Translations under genes and position numbers: made by a program
Source of the DNA: Sciscionella marina DSM 45152
GTDB lineage: Bacteria > Actinomycetota > Actinomycetes > Mycobacteriales > Pseudonocardiaceae
Direction of reading: 5' to 3'
Assembly: GCF_000379465.1 (NCBI RefSeq)
Contig: NZ_KB905436.1
Span: 1-64,000 of the forward strand
DNA length: 64,000 nucleotides
Shown here: positions 31,967-40,137 of the stretch, piece by piece
Layout: each line of letters starts with the position of its first letter
Numbering within the stretch: position 1 is the stretch's first letter
Notes under the pieces: generated by a model
Seen by the model: only the letters and a program-made list of their open reading frames with translations
Databases searched by the model: none
Told to the model about the DNA's origin: nothing

Positions 31967-33774
31967 CTCGTCCAGTACCAGCGCTGCGGATACAGGTCGG
32001 CGAGCGGATCCTGGGTGACCCCGTGCAGGGCCGAATCGATCGCCGAGACCTGATAGGCCGGGTTCGGCACCCAGATCACCGGAAGATCCTCGGCCAGGAA
32101 CGCGCTGTACTCGCGCATCGCGAACTGGTCATCGGACTCGTTCGTCTCGGCGATCAGCTCGTCCGCGTGCGGATTCGAGTAGCTGCCGAGATTCGAGGTC
32201 CCATTCGTGCCGAACAGCCGCTCCCCGCTCGGATCCGCGTCGTAGTACCAGCTGCCCTGGGTACCGAAGAAGGACAGCTGCCAGCCACAGGAGGGATCGG
32301 CGGGCTTGCACTGGGCGGTCGCGGCGAGCACCGAGTTCAACGGGCGCTGGCTGATCTCCAGATCCACCCCGATACGCGACAGCGAGGACTTGAGCTCCTG
32401 GATCATCCCGGTGGTCTCGTCCGAGCCCGATTCGGAGAGCACGGTCATCGAAAGCCTTGTGCCCTTTTGGATTCCGGGACCGCAGGCGTGCGGGTCCGCA
32501 CAGTAGGCCACCCCATCGGACCCGGTGCGCCAGCCGTGCTGTGCGAGCTGCCGCTTCGCCCTGGCCGGATCGAAGGGGTAAGGATTGCGCTGCTGCCGCG
32601 GGGAAAGGTACTTCGAGGCGGTGCCCTGCGGGACCGGGCCGTAGGTCTTGGTCGCCGCCTGACGCCAGATCACGTCCGCGATCCCGTCCTGGTTCACCGA
32701 ACGCTGGATCGCCTCGCGCACATAACGTTGCTTGAACACCGTGCCGAGTGCCGGATTGTTGAAGTTGTAGGGGATGTAACTGACCGCCCAGCCGTCCCAG
32801 GGTGTGATCCGGTACCCGAGCCCTTCCAGTTTGGCGCGCTGACCGAGATCGGATGTCGGCACATAACCGTAGTCGACCCCACCCGCGAGTAACACATTGT
32901 ATTCCGCGGCCGAACTGGTGAACGTCTGGAAGCGCACCGTGTCCAGATGTGCCGGATCGGGCCCGGTGTAGTGCGGATTCCTGCGCAATGTGACCTGACC
33001 GCGGGTGGAGAAATCCTGAATGGCGAACGGCCCGTCGACCACCTTGAACAGCGGGTTGGTGCTGAACTTTCCGAGTTGTTTTCCCTGGCCGACCAGGTAG
33101 TCGAAGACCTTCTCCGCGGTTTTCGGATTGCGGTCGAAATCACCGACCGGGCCGTTGTCGCTGGTTTTGTCCCAAACCGCCTGCGGCATCGGAATGAGCC
33201 GGGAGAGTTGGTTCGCGGTGAACCAGTCCTGGTTGTACTTCTTGTCCAGGTGCAGCCGGAACGAGCGCTGCCCGGTGGTCTCGAATCCGGTAACATTGTC
33301 CGGGATCCGCCCTTCGGAGTAGATCGACCACTGCTTCTTGCCAGCTTTGACGAGGTTGTAGAAGAACTCCACATCCCGCGCGGTGACCGGCTTCCCGTCG
33401 GACCAGGTGAGGTTTCGCAGGGTGATCGAGACGGTGCGCCCGTCCGGAGAGTAGACCGGTGGCTGCGCCGCGCTCGCCTTCTCGTCCATGCCGAGTGTGC
33501 CGTTCGAGGTCTTGTCGAACAGGTAGAGCGGCGGATAGAGCGTGTTCCGGATCGCACTGTTGTAGGTGGCTCCGTATCCGGAGACCCCGATCGGCAGAAT
33601 CCAGTTCGGCGTGGCCGAAGGCGGCAGCGCGAAACTCACCGACCCGCCGGCGACCATGTGATCACCGCCGCCACCGTGCTGGCGCGGGGAAACTCCGCAC
33701 GCGCTCAGTACTACAAGGGCAACGGCGAGTAACACCGCCACCCGACGCCTTCGCCACATAGATAGATCCGCCAT
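31963..33774 (-). CDS. Peptide/nickel-type substrate-binding lipoprotein
   Basis: 603 residues. The basic N-terminus W-R-R-R-R precedes a hydrophobic stretch and lipobox V-L-S-A-C-G, so it is a lipid-anchored SBP_bac_5 protein. The domain spans ~45-590 with L-T-W-S-D-G-K-P-V-T-A-R-D-V and Q-R-Y-V-R-E-A-I-Q-R-S-V-N. Four extra Cys in the C-terminal lobe (Y-C-A-D-P-H-A-C, Q-C-K-P-A-D-P-S-C) could form disulfides. The start is ATG 33774; ATG 33759 at M-W-R-R-R-R is possible. First gene of the importer operon, facing the ROK repressor across a promoter with long inverted arms. Confidence 0.93.
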   Translation of the reverse strand: MADLSMWRRRRVAVLLAVALVVLSACGVSPRQHGGGGDHMVAGGSVSFALPPSATPNWILPIGVSGYGATYNSAIRNTLYPPLYLFDKTSNGTLGMDEKASAAQPPVYSPDGRTVSITLRNLTWSDGKPVTARDVEFFYNLVKAGKKQWSIYSEGRIPDNVTGFETTGQRSFRLHLDKKYNQDWFTANQLSRLIPMPQAVWDKTSDNGPVGDFDRNPKTAEKVFDYLVGQGKQLGKFSTNPLFKVVDGPFAIQDFSTRGQVTLRRNPHYTGPDPAHLDTVRFQTFTSSAAEYNVLLAGGVDYGYVPTSDLGQRAKLEGLGYRITPWDGWAVSYIPYNFNNPALGTVFKQRYVREAIQRSVNQDGIADVIWRQAATKTYGPVPQGTASKYLSPRQQRNPYPFDPARAKRQLAQHGWRTGSDGVAYCADPHACGPGIQKGTRLSMTVLSESGSDETTGMIQELKSSLSRIGVDLEISQRPLNSVLAATAQCKPADPSCGWQLSFFGTQGSWYYDADPSGERLFGTNGTSNLGSYSNPHADELIAETNESDDQFAMREYSAFLAEDLPVIWVPNPAYQVSAIDSALHGVTQDPLADLYPQRWYWTR

Positions 33775-33813
33775 TCATCGGCTGCTGTGCTAGTGGACAC
33801 CAATCCGACCTCC

Positions 33814-33868
33814 AGTAAGCCGACACTCTTGTTTATCAAGGAACATCGCCTTTCCGTGTCGGCTTACT
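33814..33868. promoter_or_regulatory. Widely spaced 13-bp inverted repeat in the importer/ROK promoter
   Basis: Arms AGTAAGCCGACAC (33814-33826) and GTGTCGGCTTACT (33856-33868) are exact reverse complements separated by 29 bases. Arm centres are 42 bp apart, about four helical turns. They lie in the 221-bp divergent region between the binding protein and the ROK repressor genes. A tetrameric ROK repressor binding both arms with a short loop is a natural model. Confidence 0.6.
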
Positions 33869-33995
33869 TCCGCTCTTCTTGGTAGAGTCTGCGCTTGTTG
33901 AGACGGCGATGATTGAAGCACGCGAAACCGATCAGAGATAGTCACGTGAAAATAACAACATAATTCCTACTTCAACCAAGATCGAAGGAAGTCGC

Positions 33996-35180
33996 GTGGT
34001 CGACAGCGAATCCCCCTCGGCGGCACGAGTCCTCCAGCTCGTCGCGAGCGGAGCGGCCAGTTCACGCACCGAACTCGCCACGGCACTCGGCGTCGCACAG
34101 TCCACGGTCTCGCTGCGGGTACAGGATCTGCTACGCGCCGGAGTGCTCACCGAGGCCGGGCACGGGCGTTCCCAGGGCGGCCGGCGGCCGCGCACACTCG
34201 CCGTGGCCGCCGAGGCCGGACACGTGTGCATGGCCGATCTCGGCGGGGCACACACCAGGATCGGAGTGCTGGACATCGGCGGTCAGTTGCTGCACTCCGA
34301 GGAGATTCCGCTCGGCGCCGGGGAGAGTCCACAAGCGACACTCGACGCGCTGCACGATGCGGTGCGCACGATGCTGGACACCGTGCGCCCGAGCGGGGTC
34401 CTGCTCGGTGCCGGGATCGGATTGCCCGGCCCGGTCCAGGATGGCGCGGTCACCCTCCCGTCCAGGATGCCCGGCTGGCGCGGATTCGACGCGGCACACG
34501 CGCTGCGGCGCACCTTCGGCTGCCCGGTCGTGGTGGACAACGACGCGAACCTCATGGCGATCGGCGAGGCGCGGGTCACCAACCGCGGCAAGGAAAACCT
34601 CGTCGTGGTCAAGGCGGGGAGCGGGATCGGTTCCGGGGTCATCGTGGGCGGCGCGCTGTACCGGGGAAATGACAACGCCTCGGGCGATATCAGCCATATG
34701 CGCGTCGCGGCGGGTGCCGATATGCCGTGCAGCTGCGGGATCCGGGGCTGTTTCGCCGCGGTGGCCAGTGGCGCGGCACTGGTGGAACAGTTGCGCGCCA
34801 AGGGAATGGATGTCGAGTCCACCTCGGATGTGGTGCTCGCCGCGGAGAACGCCGAACCCGAGGTGATCACCACGGTCCGCGCGGCGGGTGCCCTGCTCGG
34901 CGAGGTGCTCGCCACCATCGTGAACTTCTTCAACCCGGACGCGGTGCTGCTCGGTGGCGCACTGTCCACTTCGGAGGCTTATGTGGCCGCGGTCCGCGCC
35001 GGGCTCTACGACCGCTGTCTCCCGCTGAGTACCCGCAACCTGGAGATCTCCCGAGTGCGGACCGGGGCCGACGCCGGGCTGTTCGGTGCCGGACTGCTCG
35101 TACTCGACACGGTGCTCGACGAACGGCTCGCGAAACTGGCCGACTCCCGAACCGAACCCGATCAGAAAGCAGACGTATGA
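33996..35180 (+). CDS. ROK-family transcriptional repressor (NagC/Mlc type)
   Basis: 394 residues from GTG 33996, with GAAGGAAG five to six bases before. The N-terminal winged HTH (~10-65) has S-R-T-E-L-A-T-A-L-G-V-A-Q-S-T-V-S. The ROK domain follows with D-N-D-A-N-L, G-S-G-I-G-S-G-V-I-V-G-G and zinc motif C-S-C-G-I-R-G-C. It is likely to sense the phosphosugar made by the ROK kinase of the divergent operon and to control both operons. The stop overlaps the M81 peptidase start as ATGA. Confidence 0.93.
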   Translation: MVDSESPSAARVLQLVASGAASSRTELATALGVAQSTVSLRVQDLLRAGVLTEAGHGRSQGGRRPRTLAVAAEAGHVCMADLGGAHTRIGVLDIGGQLLHSEEIPLGAGESPQATLDALHDAVRTMLDTVRPSGVLLGAGIGLPGPVQDGAVTLPSRMPGWRGFDAAHALRRTFGCPVVVDNDANLMAIGEARVTNRGKENLVVVKAGSGIGSGVIVGGALYRGNDNASGDISHMRVAAGADMPCSCGIRGCFAAVASGAALVEQLRAKGMDVESTSDVVLAAENAEPEVITTVRAAGALLGEVLATIVNFFNPDAVLLGGALSTSEAYVAAVRAGLYDRCLPLSTRNLEISRVRTGADAGLFGAGLLVLDTVLDERLAKLADSRTEPDQKADV

Positions 35181-36655
35181 CCACCGAACTGTCCCGAACC
35201 AATCGCCCCAGGATCGCGATCGCCGGGATCGCGATCGAGTCGAGCACCTTCTCCCCGCACCGCGCCACGATGGACGATTTCCTGACGCAACGCGGCGCGG
35301 AACTGCTGGACCGCTATCCCTTCCTCGGCAGGGAGGACGGGCTGCGCACCCGTGCCGAATGGGTGCCGATCCTGCGCGCGACCTCACTGCCCGGCGGCGC
35401 GGTCACCCCGGAGACCTATGAGGCGCTCGCCGGGGAGATCCTGGCCGGACTGCGCGAAACGGGCCCGCTCGACGGGCTGTTCTTCGACATCCACGGCGCG
35501 ATGAGCGTGGTAGGCCGCACCGATGTGGAGGCCGACCTCATCGAGCGCATCCGCGCGGTGATCGGTTCCGAGGTACTGGTCTCCGCCTCGATGGACCTGC
35601 ACGGCAACGTCTCCCGGCGGCTCGCGAGCGCGCTCGATCTGCTCACCGCCTACCGCAAGGCCCCGCACACCGATGCCTGGCAGACTCGCGAGCGGGCGGT
35701 GCGCAATCTGCTCGACCGGCTCGCCGATGGCGGTAAACCGCTGATGAGCTGGACCCAGGTTCCGGTGCTGTTGCCCGGGGAGAAGACCAGTACCCGCATC
35801 GAACCGGCCAAGAGCGTCTACGCCCGCATCGACGAGATCGAGCAGCTGCCCGGGGTACTCGACGCCGCGCTGCTCGTCGGCTACGCCTGGGCCGACGAAC
35901 CACGCTGCCAGGCCTCGGTGATCGTGACCGGGGACGACGAGACCGTGATCACCGAGCAGGCCAGGCAGCTGGCCGGAGCCTACTGGCAGGCGCGCGCCGA
36001 TTTCGCTTTCGTGGCCCCTGCCGACAGCCTCGAACACTGCCTGGAGACGGCCGCGGTATCCACCGCGCGGCCGTACTTCATCAGCGATTCGGGGGACAAT
36101 CCGACCGCGGGCGGTGCGGGGGATGTCTCCGCGACCCTGGCCACCCTGCTGGACACACCGTCCGTTGTGGACAGTCCGAACGGGACGATCTACGCGGCGA
36201 TCACCGACCCGGACACGGTTGCCGCCGCGGTGGCCGCCGGGGTCGGCGAGACGGTCACCGTGGAGATCGGCGGCCGGATCGACACCATCCATCCCCCGGT
36301 GCGCATGACCGCGCGGGTGGCCGCGATCGATGCGCACGACCCTGTCGCCGGGACCGCCGTGGCGTTCGCCGATCGCGGGCTGCGAGTGATCGTCACCGCC
36401 CGGCGCAAGCCGTATCACCTCGAATCCGATTTCACCGCGCTCGGCCTGGACCCGCGCTCGGCCGATCTGGTCGTGGTCAAGATCGGTTATCTGGAACCGG
36501 AGCTCTACGCGATGGCCGCCGACTGGATGCTCGCGCTCACCAAGGGCGGGGTGGATCAGGATCTGCTCCGGCTCGGGCACCGCGCCATCGAGCGGCCGAT
36601 GTTTCCCTTCGATGAGTCCATGCCCGAACCCGCACTCGACCCGGAGCTGCTGTGA
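35177..36655 (+). CDS. M81-family metallopeptidase (MlrC-like)
   Basis: 492 residues. The MlrC N-terminal domain (DUF1485) has A-I-A-G-I-A-I-E-S-S-T-F-S-P, F-F-D-I-H-G-A-M and S-A-S-M-D-L-H-G-N-V. A C-terminal domain carries S-D-S-G-D-N-P-T-A-G-G-A-G-D and R-R-K-P-Y-H. The Asp/His residues of the first domain are the presumed zinc ligands. MlrC was first seen as the last enzyme of microcystin breakdown, cleaving short peptides, but most homologues have unknown substrates. Placed between a ROK repressor and CutC by 4-bp overlaps, it probably processes the compound imported by the divergent ABC system. Confidence 0.88.
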   Translation: MTTELSRTNRPRIAIAGIAIESSTFSPHRATMDDFLTQRGAELLDRYPFLGREDGLRTRAEWVPILRATSLPGGAVTPETYEALAGEILAGLRETGPLDGLFFDIHGAMSVVGRTDVEADLIERIRAVIGSEVLVSASMDLHGNVSRRLASALDLLTAYRKAPHTDAWQTRERAVRNLLDRLADGGKPLMSWTQVPVLLPGEKTSTRIEPAKSVYARIDEIEQLPGVLDAALLVGYAWADEPRCQASVIVTGDDETVITEQARQLAGAYWQARADFAFVAPADSLEHCLETAAVSTARPYFISDSGDNPTAGGAGDVSATLATLLDTPSVVDSPNGTIYAAITDPDTVAAAVAAGVGETVTVEIGGRIDTIHPPVRMTARVAAIDAHDPVAGTAVAFADRGLRVIVTARRKPYHLESDFTALGLDPRSADLVVVKIGYLEPELYAMAADWMLALTKGGVDQDLLRLGHRAIERPMFPFDESMPEPALDPELL

Positions 36656-37383
36656 TCCTCGAACTCTCGGTCGACTCCCTGCCCTGTGCGCGCGCCGCCG
36701 ACGCGATCGGCGCTGACCGCGTCGAGCTGTGCGCGGCGGGCAGCGAGGGCGGGCTCACCCCGAGCATCGGCACCGTCCGCGCGGCCGTCCGCGCCTGCCG
36801 GAACGCGGGCGTGCACGTGCTCGTCCGGCCACGTGGCGGGGAATTCGTCTACACGGCAGCGGAAATCGACGCCATGGCCGAGGACATCGCCGCCTGTGTG
36901 GAGGCCGGGGCGGACGGGATCGTCACCGGCGTGCTCCACGCGGACGGCCACCTCGACCGCGCCGCCCTTGCCGCCCTGCACGCCGCCGCCCAGGGCAGCG
37001 AGTTCACCTTCCACCGAGCCATCGACGTCTGCGCCGAACCGCATCGCGCCCTGGACGGCCTTGCCGAACTCGGCGTCACCCGGGTGCTCACCTCCGGCGG
37101 AGCCGACCGGGCCGAGGACGGTGCCGAGCGGATCGCCGCCTTCGTCGACCAAGCGGGAACCGCGATGCAGATCCTCGCCTGCGGCGGTGTCCGCACGCAC
37201 AACGCGCGCGCGATCGCCGAACGTACCGGGGTCACCCAGCTGCACGCCGCCCCGCGCAGGCCGCGCCCACCGGTCATGGCCGATACCGGGACACGGGTCG
37301 GTTTCGCGCTCGCCCCGGACGGTGCGGACCGCTACGAGCTGGACGCCGACACGGCCGCCGAACTGCGCGCCGTCCTGCGCTGA
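36652..37383 (+). CDS. cutC: CutC-family TIM-barrel protein
   Basis: 243 residues of the CutC fold: L-E-L-S-V-D-S at the start, G-A-D-R-V-E-L-C-A-A, V-L-V-R-P-R-G-G-E-F-V-Y, T-G-V-L, F-H-R-A-I-D, and R-V-L-T-S-G-G. The copper-homeostasis annotation of this family is weakly supported. An enzymatic role in sugar or amino-acid chemistry is equally plausible here because of the catabolic operon. GTG 36652 overlaps the peptidase stop (GTGA). Confidence 0.9.
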   Translation: MILELSVDSLPCARAADAIGADRVELCAAGSEGGLTPSIGTVRAAVRACRNAGVHVLVRPRGGEFVYTAAEIDAMAEDIAACVEAGADGIVTGVLHADGHLDRAALAALHAAAQGSEFTFHRAIDVCAEPHRALDGLAELGVTRVLTSGGADRAEDGAERIAAFVDQAGTAMQILACGGVRTHNARAIAERTGVTQLHAAPRRPRPPVMADTGTRVGFALAPDGADRYELDADTAAELRAVLR

Positions 37384-37394
37384 CCGGACCGGAC

Positions 37395-37772
37395 CTACTG
37401 GGGCGCGATGCTGCGATAGGTCCGGTAGGCGGGGCGGAACATGAGCCGGTTCTGCAGCGCGTGAATGTCCTGCGGAAGCTCGGTCTCATCGCTGGGATGC
37501 AGCCGGGGCAGGGCGCGCAGGGCGGCACCGGCCCGGTTGAGCAGCAACCAGGCGTCGGCCTTCCGTTCGGTGAACCCGGCGGCGAGCACCCGCTCCCGGT
37601 CCGCGCGCTCGGGTGTCCAGTCGCCGTTCGGTGCTCCGCCGCCCTTCGGTGGTTCGGTATTCGGTTCGGTGTTCTTCGGTGCCGCCGCGTTCGCCTGGCT
37701 CGCCGCCATGGGCACCGCGACGCCCGCCATCGCGGTACCGCGCAGCAGGGTGCGCCTGTTCAGCTCGTCCAT
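37395..37772 (-). CDS. Small Tat-exported protein
   Basis: 125 residues. The N-terminus has a twin-arginine signal (L-N-R-R-T-L-L-R-G) followed by a hydrophobic stretch and A-S-Q-A-N-A-A as probable cleavage site near residue 30. A Pro/Gly/Thr linker precedes a helical C-terminal domain with E-R-K-A-D-A-W-L-L-L-N-R-A-G and L-M-F-R-P-A-Y-R-T-Y. No family is recognised. Export folded suggests a cofactor or partner. It is followed on the same strand by nothing and preceded by the lipase gene 16 bp upstream. Confidence 0.7.
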   Translation of the reverse strand: MDELNRRTLLRGTAMAGVAVPMAASQANAAAPKNTEPNTEPPKGGGAPNGDWTPERADRERVLAAGFTERKADAWLLLNRAGAALRALPRLHPSDETELPQDIHALQNRLMFRPAYRTYRSIAPQ

Positions 37773-37787
37773 CCCGGGCCCTCCCCG

Positions 37788-38546
37788 CTAGCCGAGCTGC
37801 TTTCCGATTCCGCTACATCGTCCGTGCGCGGAGAGTATGCGCAACACCAGCGCGCTGATACTCGGGGAACCGGGCTGCTGCCCGTGCCCGATGCCGTGCG
37901 TGGTGATGTCGCAGTGCGGTCCGGGCATCGGCAGGGCCGTCGAGGGGAAATCGCCGGTGTCGTGCACGGTCCAGTAGTCGACCCCATGCGGTGGTGGTTC
38001 GGCGTTGAGCGCGCGGACGAACCTGCTGCTCGCGCACACATCGATATCGGGGAACGGTTTGCAGTAGGCGAACGACGGATCGTTCGGATCGGCGCCCTGC
38101 TGCGGGGTGCCGACCGAGATGTAGTTGCGCACCCGGTCCCCGCCGCCGAGCCGTTCGATGAAGTAGCGCGCCGACTGACCGCCCATGCTGTGCGCGACGA
38201 TGTCCACCCGGCCACGGCCCTTGCCGACGATCTCGTCCACCTTCTTCTTGACCGTGCCGGCGTTGGCGGTGTTGTTCGCTCCGAGATTGCCCATCCCGAA
38301 CCGGACCACTTGGCTCGGAATCCCGCGTTCGGACAGCCGTTTGCGCATCGGGTCGAATGCGCCGTCCGGTTCGGCGAAGCCGGGTACCAGCACTACCGGC
38401 GTCGCTCGGTGCTCCGGGGCAGTCGCCTCCGGCCCACCCGGGGACGGTTGGCCGGAGCGGTTGTTGCGGATGCCGATGACGATCAGGACCGCGATGACCA
38501 GTATCACGCCGAGCAACAGCCAGCCTCTGCCCCTGCGCCGCGCCAT
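37788..38546 (-). CDS. Membrane-anchored lipase (triacylglycerol lipase type)
   Basis: 252 residues from ATG 38546, which follows GAGGAGGTG. One N-terminal membrane anchor has W-L-L-L-G-V-I-L-V-I-A-V-L-I-V-I, then a Pro/Ser linker and an alpha/beta hydrolase. The oxyanion strand is V-V-L-V-P-G-F, the nucleophile elbow A-H-S-M-G-G, and a late His lies in H-G-I-G-H. Cysteines at several positions may form extracellular disulfides. It is probably co-transcribed with the small Tat protein downstream. Substrates are probably short acyl esters. Confidence 0.85.
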   Translation of the reverse strand: MARRRGRGWLLLGVILVIAVLIVIGIRNNRSGQPSPGGPEATAPEHRATPVVLVPGFAEPDGAFDPMRKRLSERGIPSQVVRFGMGNLGANNTANAGTVKKKVDEIVGKGRGRVDIVAHSMGGQSARYFIERLGGGDRVRNYISVGTPQQGADPNDPSFAYCKPFPDIDVCASSRFVRALNAEPPPHGVDYWTVHDTGDFPSTALPMPGPHCDITTHGIGHGQQPGSPSISALVLRILSAHGRCSGIGKQLG

Positions 38547-38652
38547 CGCCTCACCTCCTCGGCCGCACTCATTGTGAGTGGGTGTGCTCATTCAGGAAAC
38601 GACCGAACAGCCGCTCCGGCCGCCCTGCACCGATCCCGAGGGGCTACAAAGA

Positions 38653-38682
38653 ATGTTCTGCAGAGAAAACTCTGCAGGACAT
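38653..38682. promoter_or_regulatory. Hairpin/dyad between lipase and ArsC-like genes
   Basis: Arms ATGTTCTGCAGAG (38653-38665) and CTCTGCAGGACAT (38670-38682) match at 12 of 13 positions around an AAAA loop, followed by TTTTC. It could be a terminator-like hairpin or an operator. Both flanking genes point away from it, which favours regulation. Confidence 0.45.
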
Positions 38683-38720
38683 TTTCGGCATCCGGTGCGC
38701 AACGCCCGGAAACCGGCGAG

Positions 38721-38752
38721 CCCTAGAATCGGTGCTCCCTAGAATCGGTGCG
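38721..38752 (+). promoter_or_regulatory. Duplicated -10-like element before the ArsC-like gene
   Basis: Two tandem 16-bp copies, CCCTAGAATCGGTGCT at 38721 and the same with one change at 38737, each contain TAGAAT, close to an actinobacterial -10 hexamer. The copies lie 34-65 bases before the start at 38786. A local duplication has produced two possible start points. Confidence 0.45.
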
Positions 38753-38785
38753 CCCACCGACCGTGCGAGAACCCCGGTGATTGCC

Positions 38786-39154
38786 ATGGAGATCTGGATC
38801 AACCCGGAATGCTCGAAGTGCGCCTCGGCGCTCGAACAGCTCGACGTGGCGGGAGGGGACTACACGGTGCGGCACTACCTGGAACCCCGCCCGACGACCA
38901 CCGAACTGGCCGCGGCGCTCGACCGGCTCGGCCTGGAACCGTGGGACATCGCCCGCACCGCGGAAGCGGTCGCCGGTGAACTGGGGCTCGAACAGTGGAA
39001 CCGCACCCCTGCCGAGCGGGACCGCTGGCTCGAAGCGCTCGCCGCGCATCCGATCCTGATCCAGCGGCCGATCATCACCGCGGACGATGGCAGGACGGTC
39101 CTCGGCAGGTCGGCGGCGGTACAGCGCACCCTCGGCCAGCACACCCGGGGCTGA
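38786..39154 (+). CDS. ArsC/Spx-family thioredoxin-fold protein
   Basis: 122 residues, the family length. The active-site loop is N-P-E-C9-S-K-C12, where classical ArsC has C-S-K-S/T-R, so this member has a CxxC pair. The central helix and the cis-Pro region I-Q-R-P-I-I, followed by G-R-S, match the family. It may act as arsenate reductase using glutathione or mycothiol, or as another thiol oxidoreductase. No arsenic transporter is nearby. ATG 38786 is preferred; GTG 38777 is possible. Confidence 0.8.
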   Translation: MEIWINPECSKCASALEQLDVAGGDYTVRHYLEPRPTTTELAAALDRLGLEPWDIARTAEAVAGELGLEQWNRTPAERDRWLEALAAHPILIQRPIITADDGRTVLGRSAAVQRTLGQHTRG

Positions 39155-39169
39155 GCACGGAACACCCCG

Positions 39170-39712
39170 CTATGCCGTGAGGATCGCACGGAAGCCCGGT
39201 TCCGGATCGAACGGTTCACCGGGAAAAGTGAGCCGGTGCAACACGATTCCGTCCAGGTGACCGATCAGTCGCCGGTAACGCTCCCGCGGATCGGGAAGAT
39301 CGAGGCCGGCGAGCCAGGTTTCGCCCCAGTCGAGGATCGCCGCGCGTCCCTCACGCAGCAGCCCGGTGAGCTCCGGGTGCGTCGTCGCCTCGAGAAAAAG
39401 CGCATATCGGGCCAGCGTGCGTTCCGCGCCCTCGCCGCTGAGCCGGTTCGCCAGTGCGGCAAGGGTGCCCGCCGCTTCACTGACACTCGCCGGAGGCCGT
39501 TCGGTGAACCGTTCCCACTCGGTGCGATCCCGGTCGAGCTGCTGGGCGAGCACCCCCTGCAGCAGCGCGGCCCGGTTGCGGAACCAGTTCGACGTGGTCC
39601 CCGCGGGAACCCCCGCACGCGCATCGATCGCCTGATAGGTGAGGCCACGGACCCCCGCCGTGCCGATCACGGCGAGCGCGGCATCGAGGACCTGGGCTCG
39701 CCTGCGGCTCAT
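39170..39712 (-). CDS. TetR-family regulator
   Basis: 180 residues, short for the family. The HTH occupies ~6-50 with V-L-D-A-A-L-A-V-I-G and A-G-V-P-A-G-T-T-S-N-W-F-R. The C-terminal domain is typical of the group with R-Y-A-L-F-L-E-A-T-T-H-P-E-L. It is converging with the ArsC-like gene (15-bp gap). The target is unknown. Confidence 0.88.
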   Translation of the reverse strand: MSRRRAQVLDAALAVIGTAGVRGLTYQAIDARAGVPAGTTSNWFRNRAALLQGVLAQQLDRDRTEWERFTERPPASVSEAAGTLAALANRLSGEGAERTLARYALFLEATTHPELTGLLREGRAAILDWGETWLAGLDLPDPRERYRRLIGHLDGIVLHRLTFPGEPFDPEPGFRAILTA

Positions 39713-39760
39713 GGTGTCACGGTAGTCATCGCCGCCCCGGCACGGTTCCGGTACCCGAGC

Positions 39761-40051
39761 TCAGCCTTCGCGCGCCCTGCGGTGTCCCACCACGACCTCG
39801 GACACGATGAGCCGGTACAGCGATTCCACGAGTTCCGGGCTGATGCCCTTGTCTCGTGCGCGATCCCGTAGCCGCGCGAACATTTCGCGTTCCCGCTCGT
39901 GGTCCACGGCCGCCACATCCGCGTCCCGTTTGAGCACGCCGACCCTGCCGGTGACCTCGAACCGCTTGGCCAGCAGATCGACGATCGACGTGTCCAGTTC
40001 ATCCAGTTCTCGGCGTAATGCTTCGAGTTCGTCCAGATAGCACGCCTGCAT
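39761..40051 (-). CDS. AroQ-class chorismate mutase
   Basis: 96 residues, all helical. The pattern is L-D-E-L-E-A-L-R-R-E-L-D-E-L-D in helix 1, followed by D-L-L-A-K-R-F and V-G-V-L-K-R-D, then R-E-R-E-M-F near the start of helix 2. Conserved Arg and Lys residues of the active site are in place. It converts chorismate to prephenate for Phe/Tyr synthesis. No neighbouring aromatic-biosynthesis genes are present. It is divergent from the tetR-P450 operon. Confidence 0.85.
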   Translation of the reverse strand: MQACYLDELEALRRELDELDTSIVDLLAKRFEVTGRVGVLKRDADVAAVDHEREREMFARLRDRARDKGISPELVESLYRLIVSEVVVGHRRAREG

Positions 40052-40092
40052 GACGGCCGATATTACCGCGCGATATCGGCGATCGGCACTTG

Positions 40093-40126
40093 CATAGTGC
40101 TTACTATTCGAATAGCGTCGACTATG
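40093..40126. promoter_or_regulatory. 34-bp symmetric operator before tetR-P450-ethA
   Basis: A composite dyad centred at 40109/40110. Outer arms CATAGT (40093-40098) and ACTATG (40121-40126) flank the perfect inner palindrome CTATTCGAATAG (40104-40115) with 5-base spacers on each side. It ends at the first possible start codon of the tetR gene and lies 42 bp from the chorismate mutase start. A pair of TetR dimers on one site is the obvious reading. Confidence 0.7.
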
Positions 40127-40137
40127 TGAGTCGCCGG

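Noticed and set aside
34727-35176. N-terminal extension of the M81 peptidase
   Set aside because: The frame is a shadow of the ROK repressor; ATG 35177 gives the normal MlrC start and an ATGA overlap.
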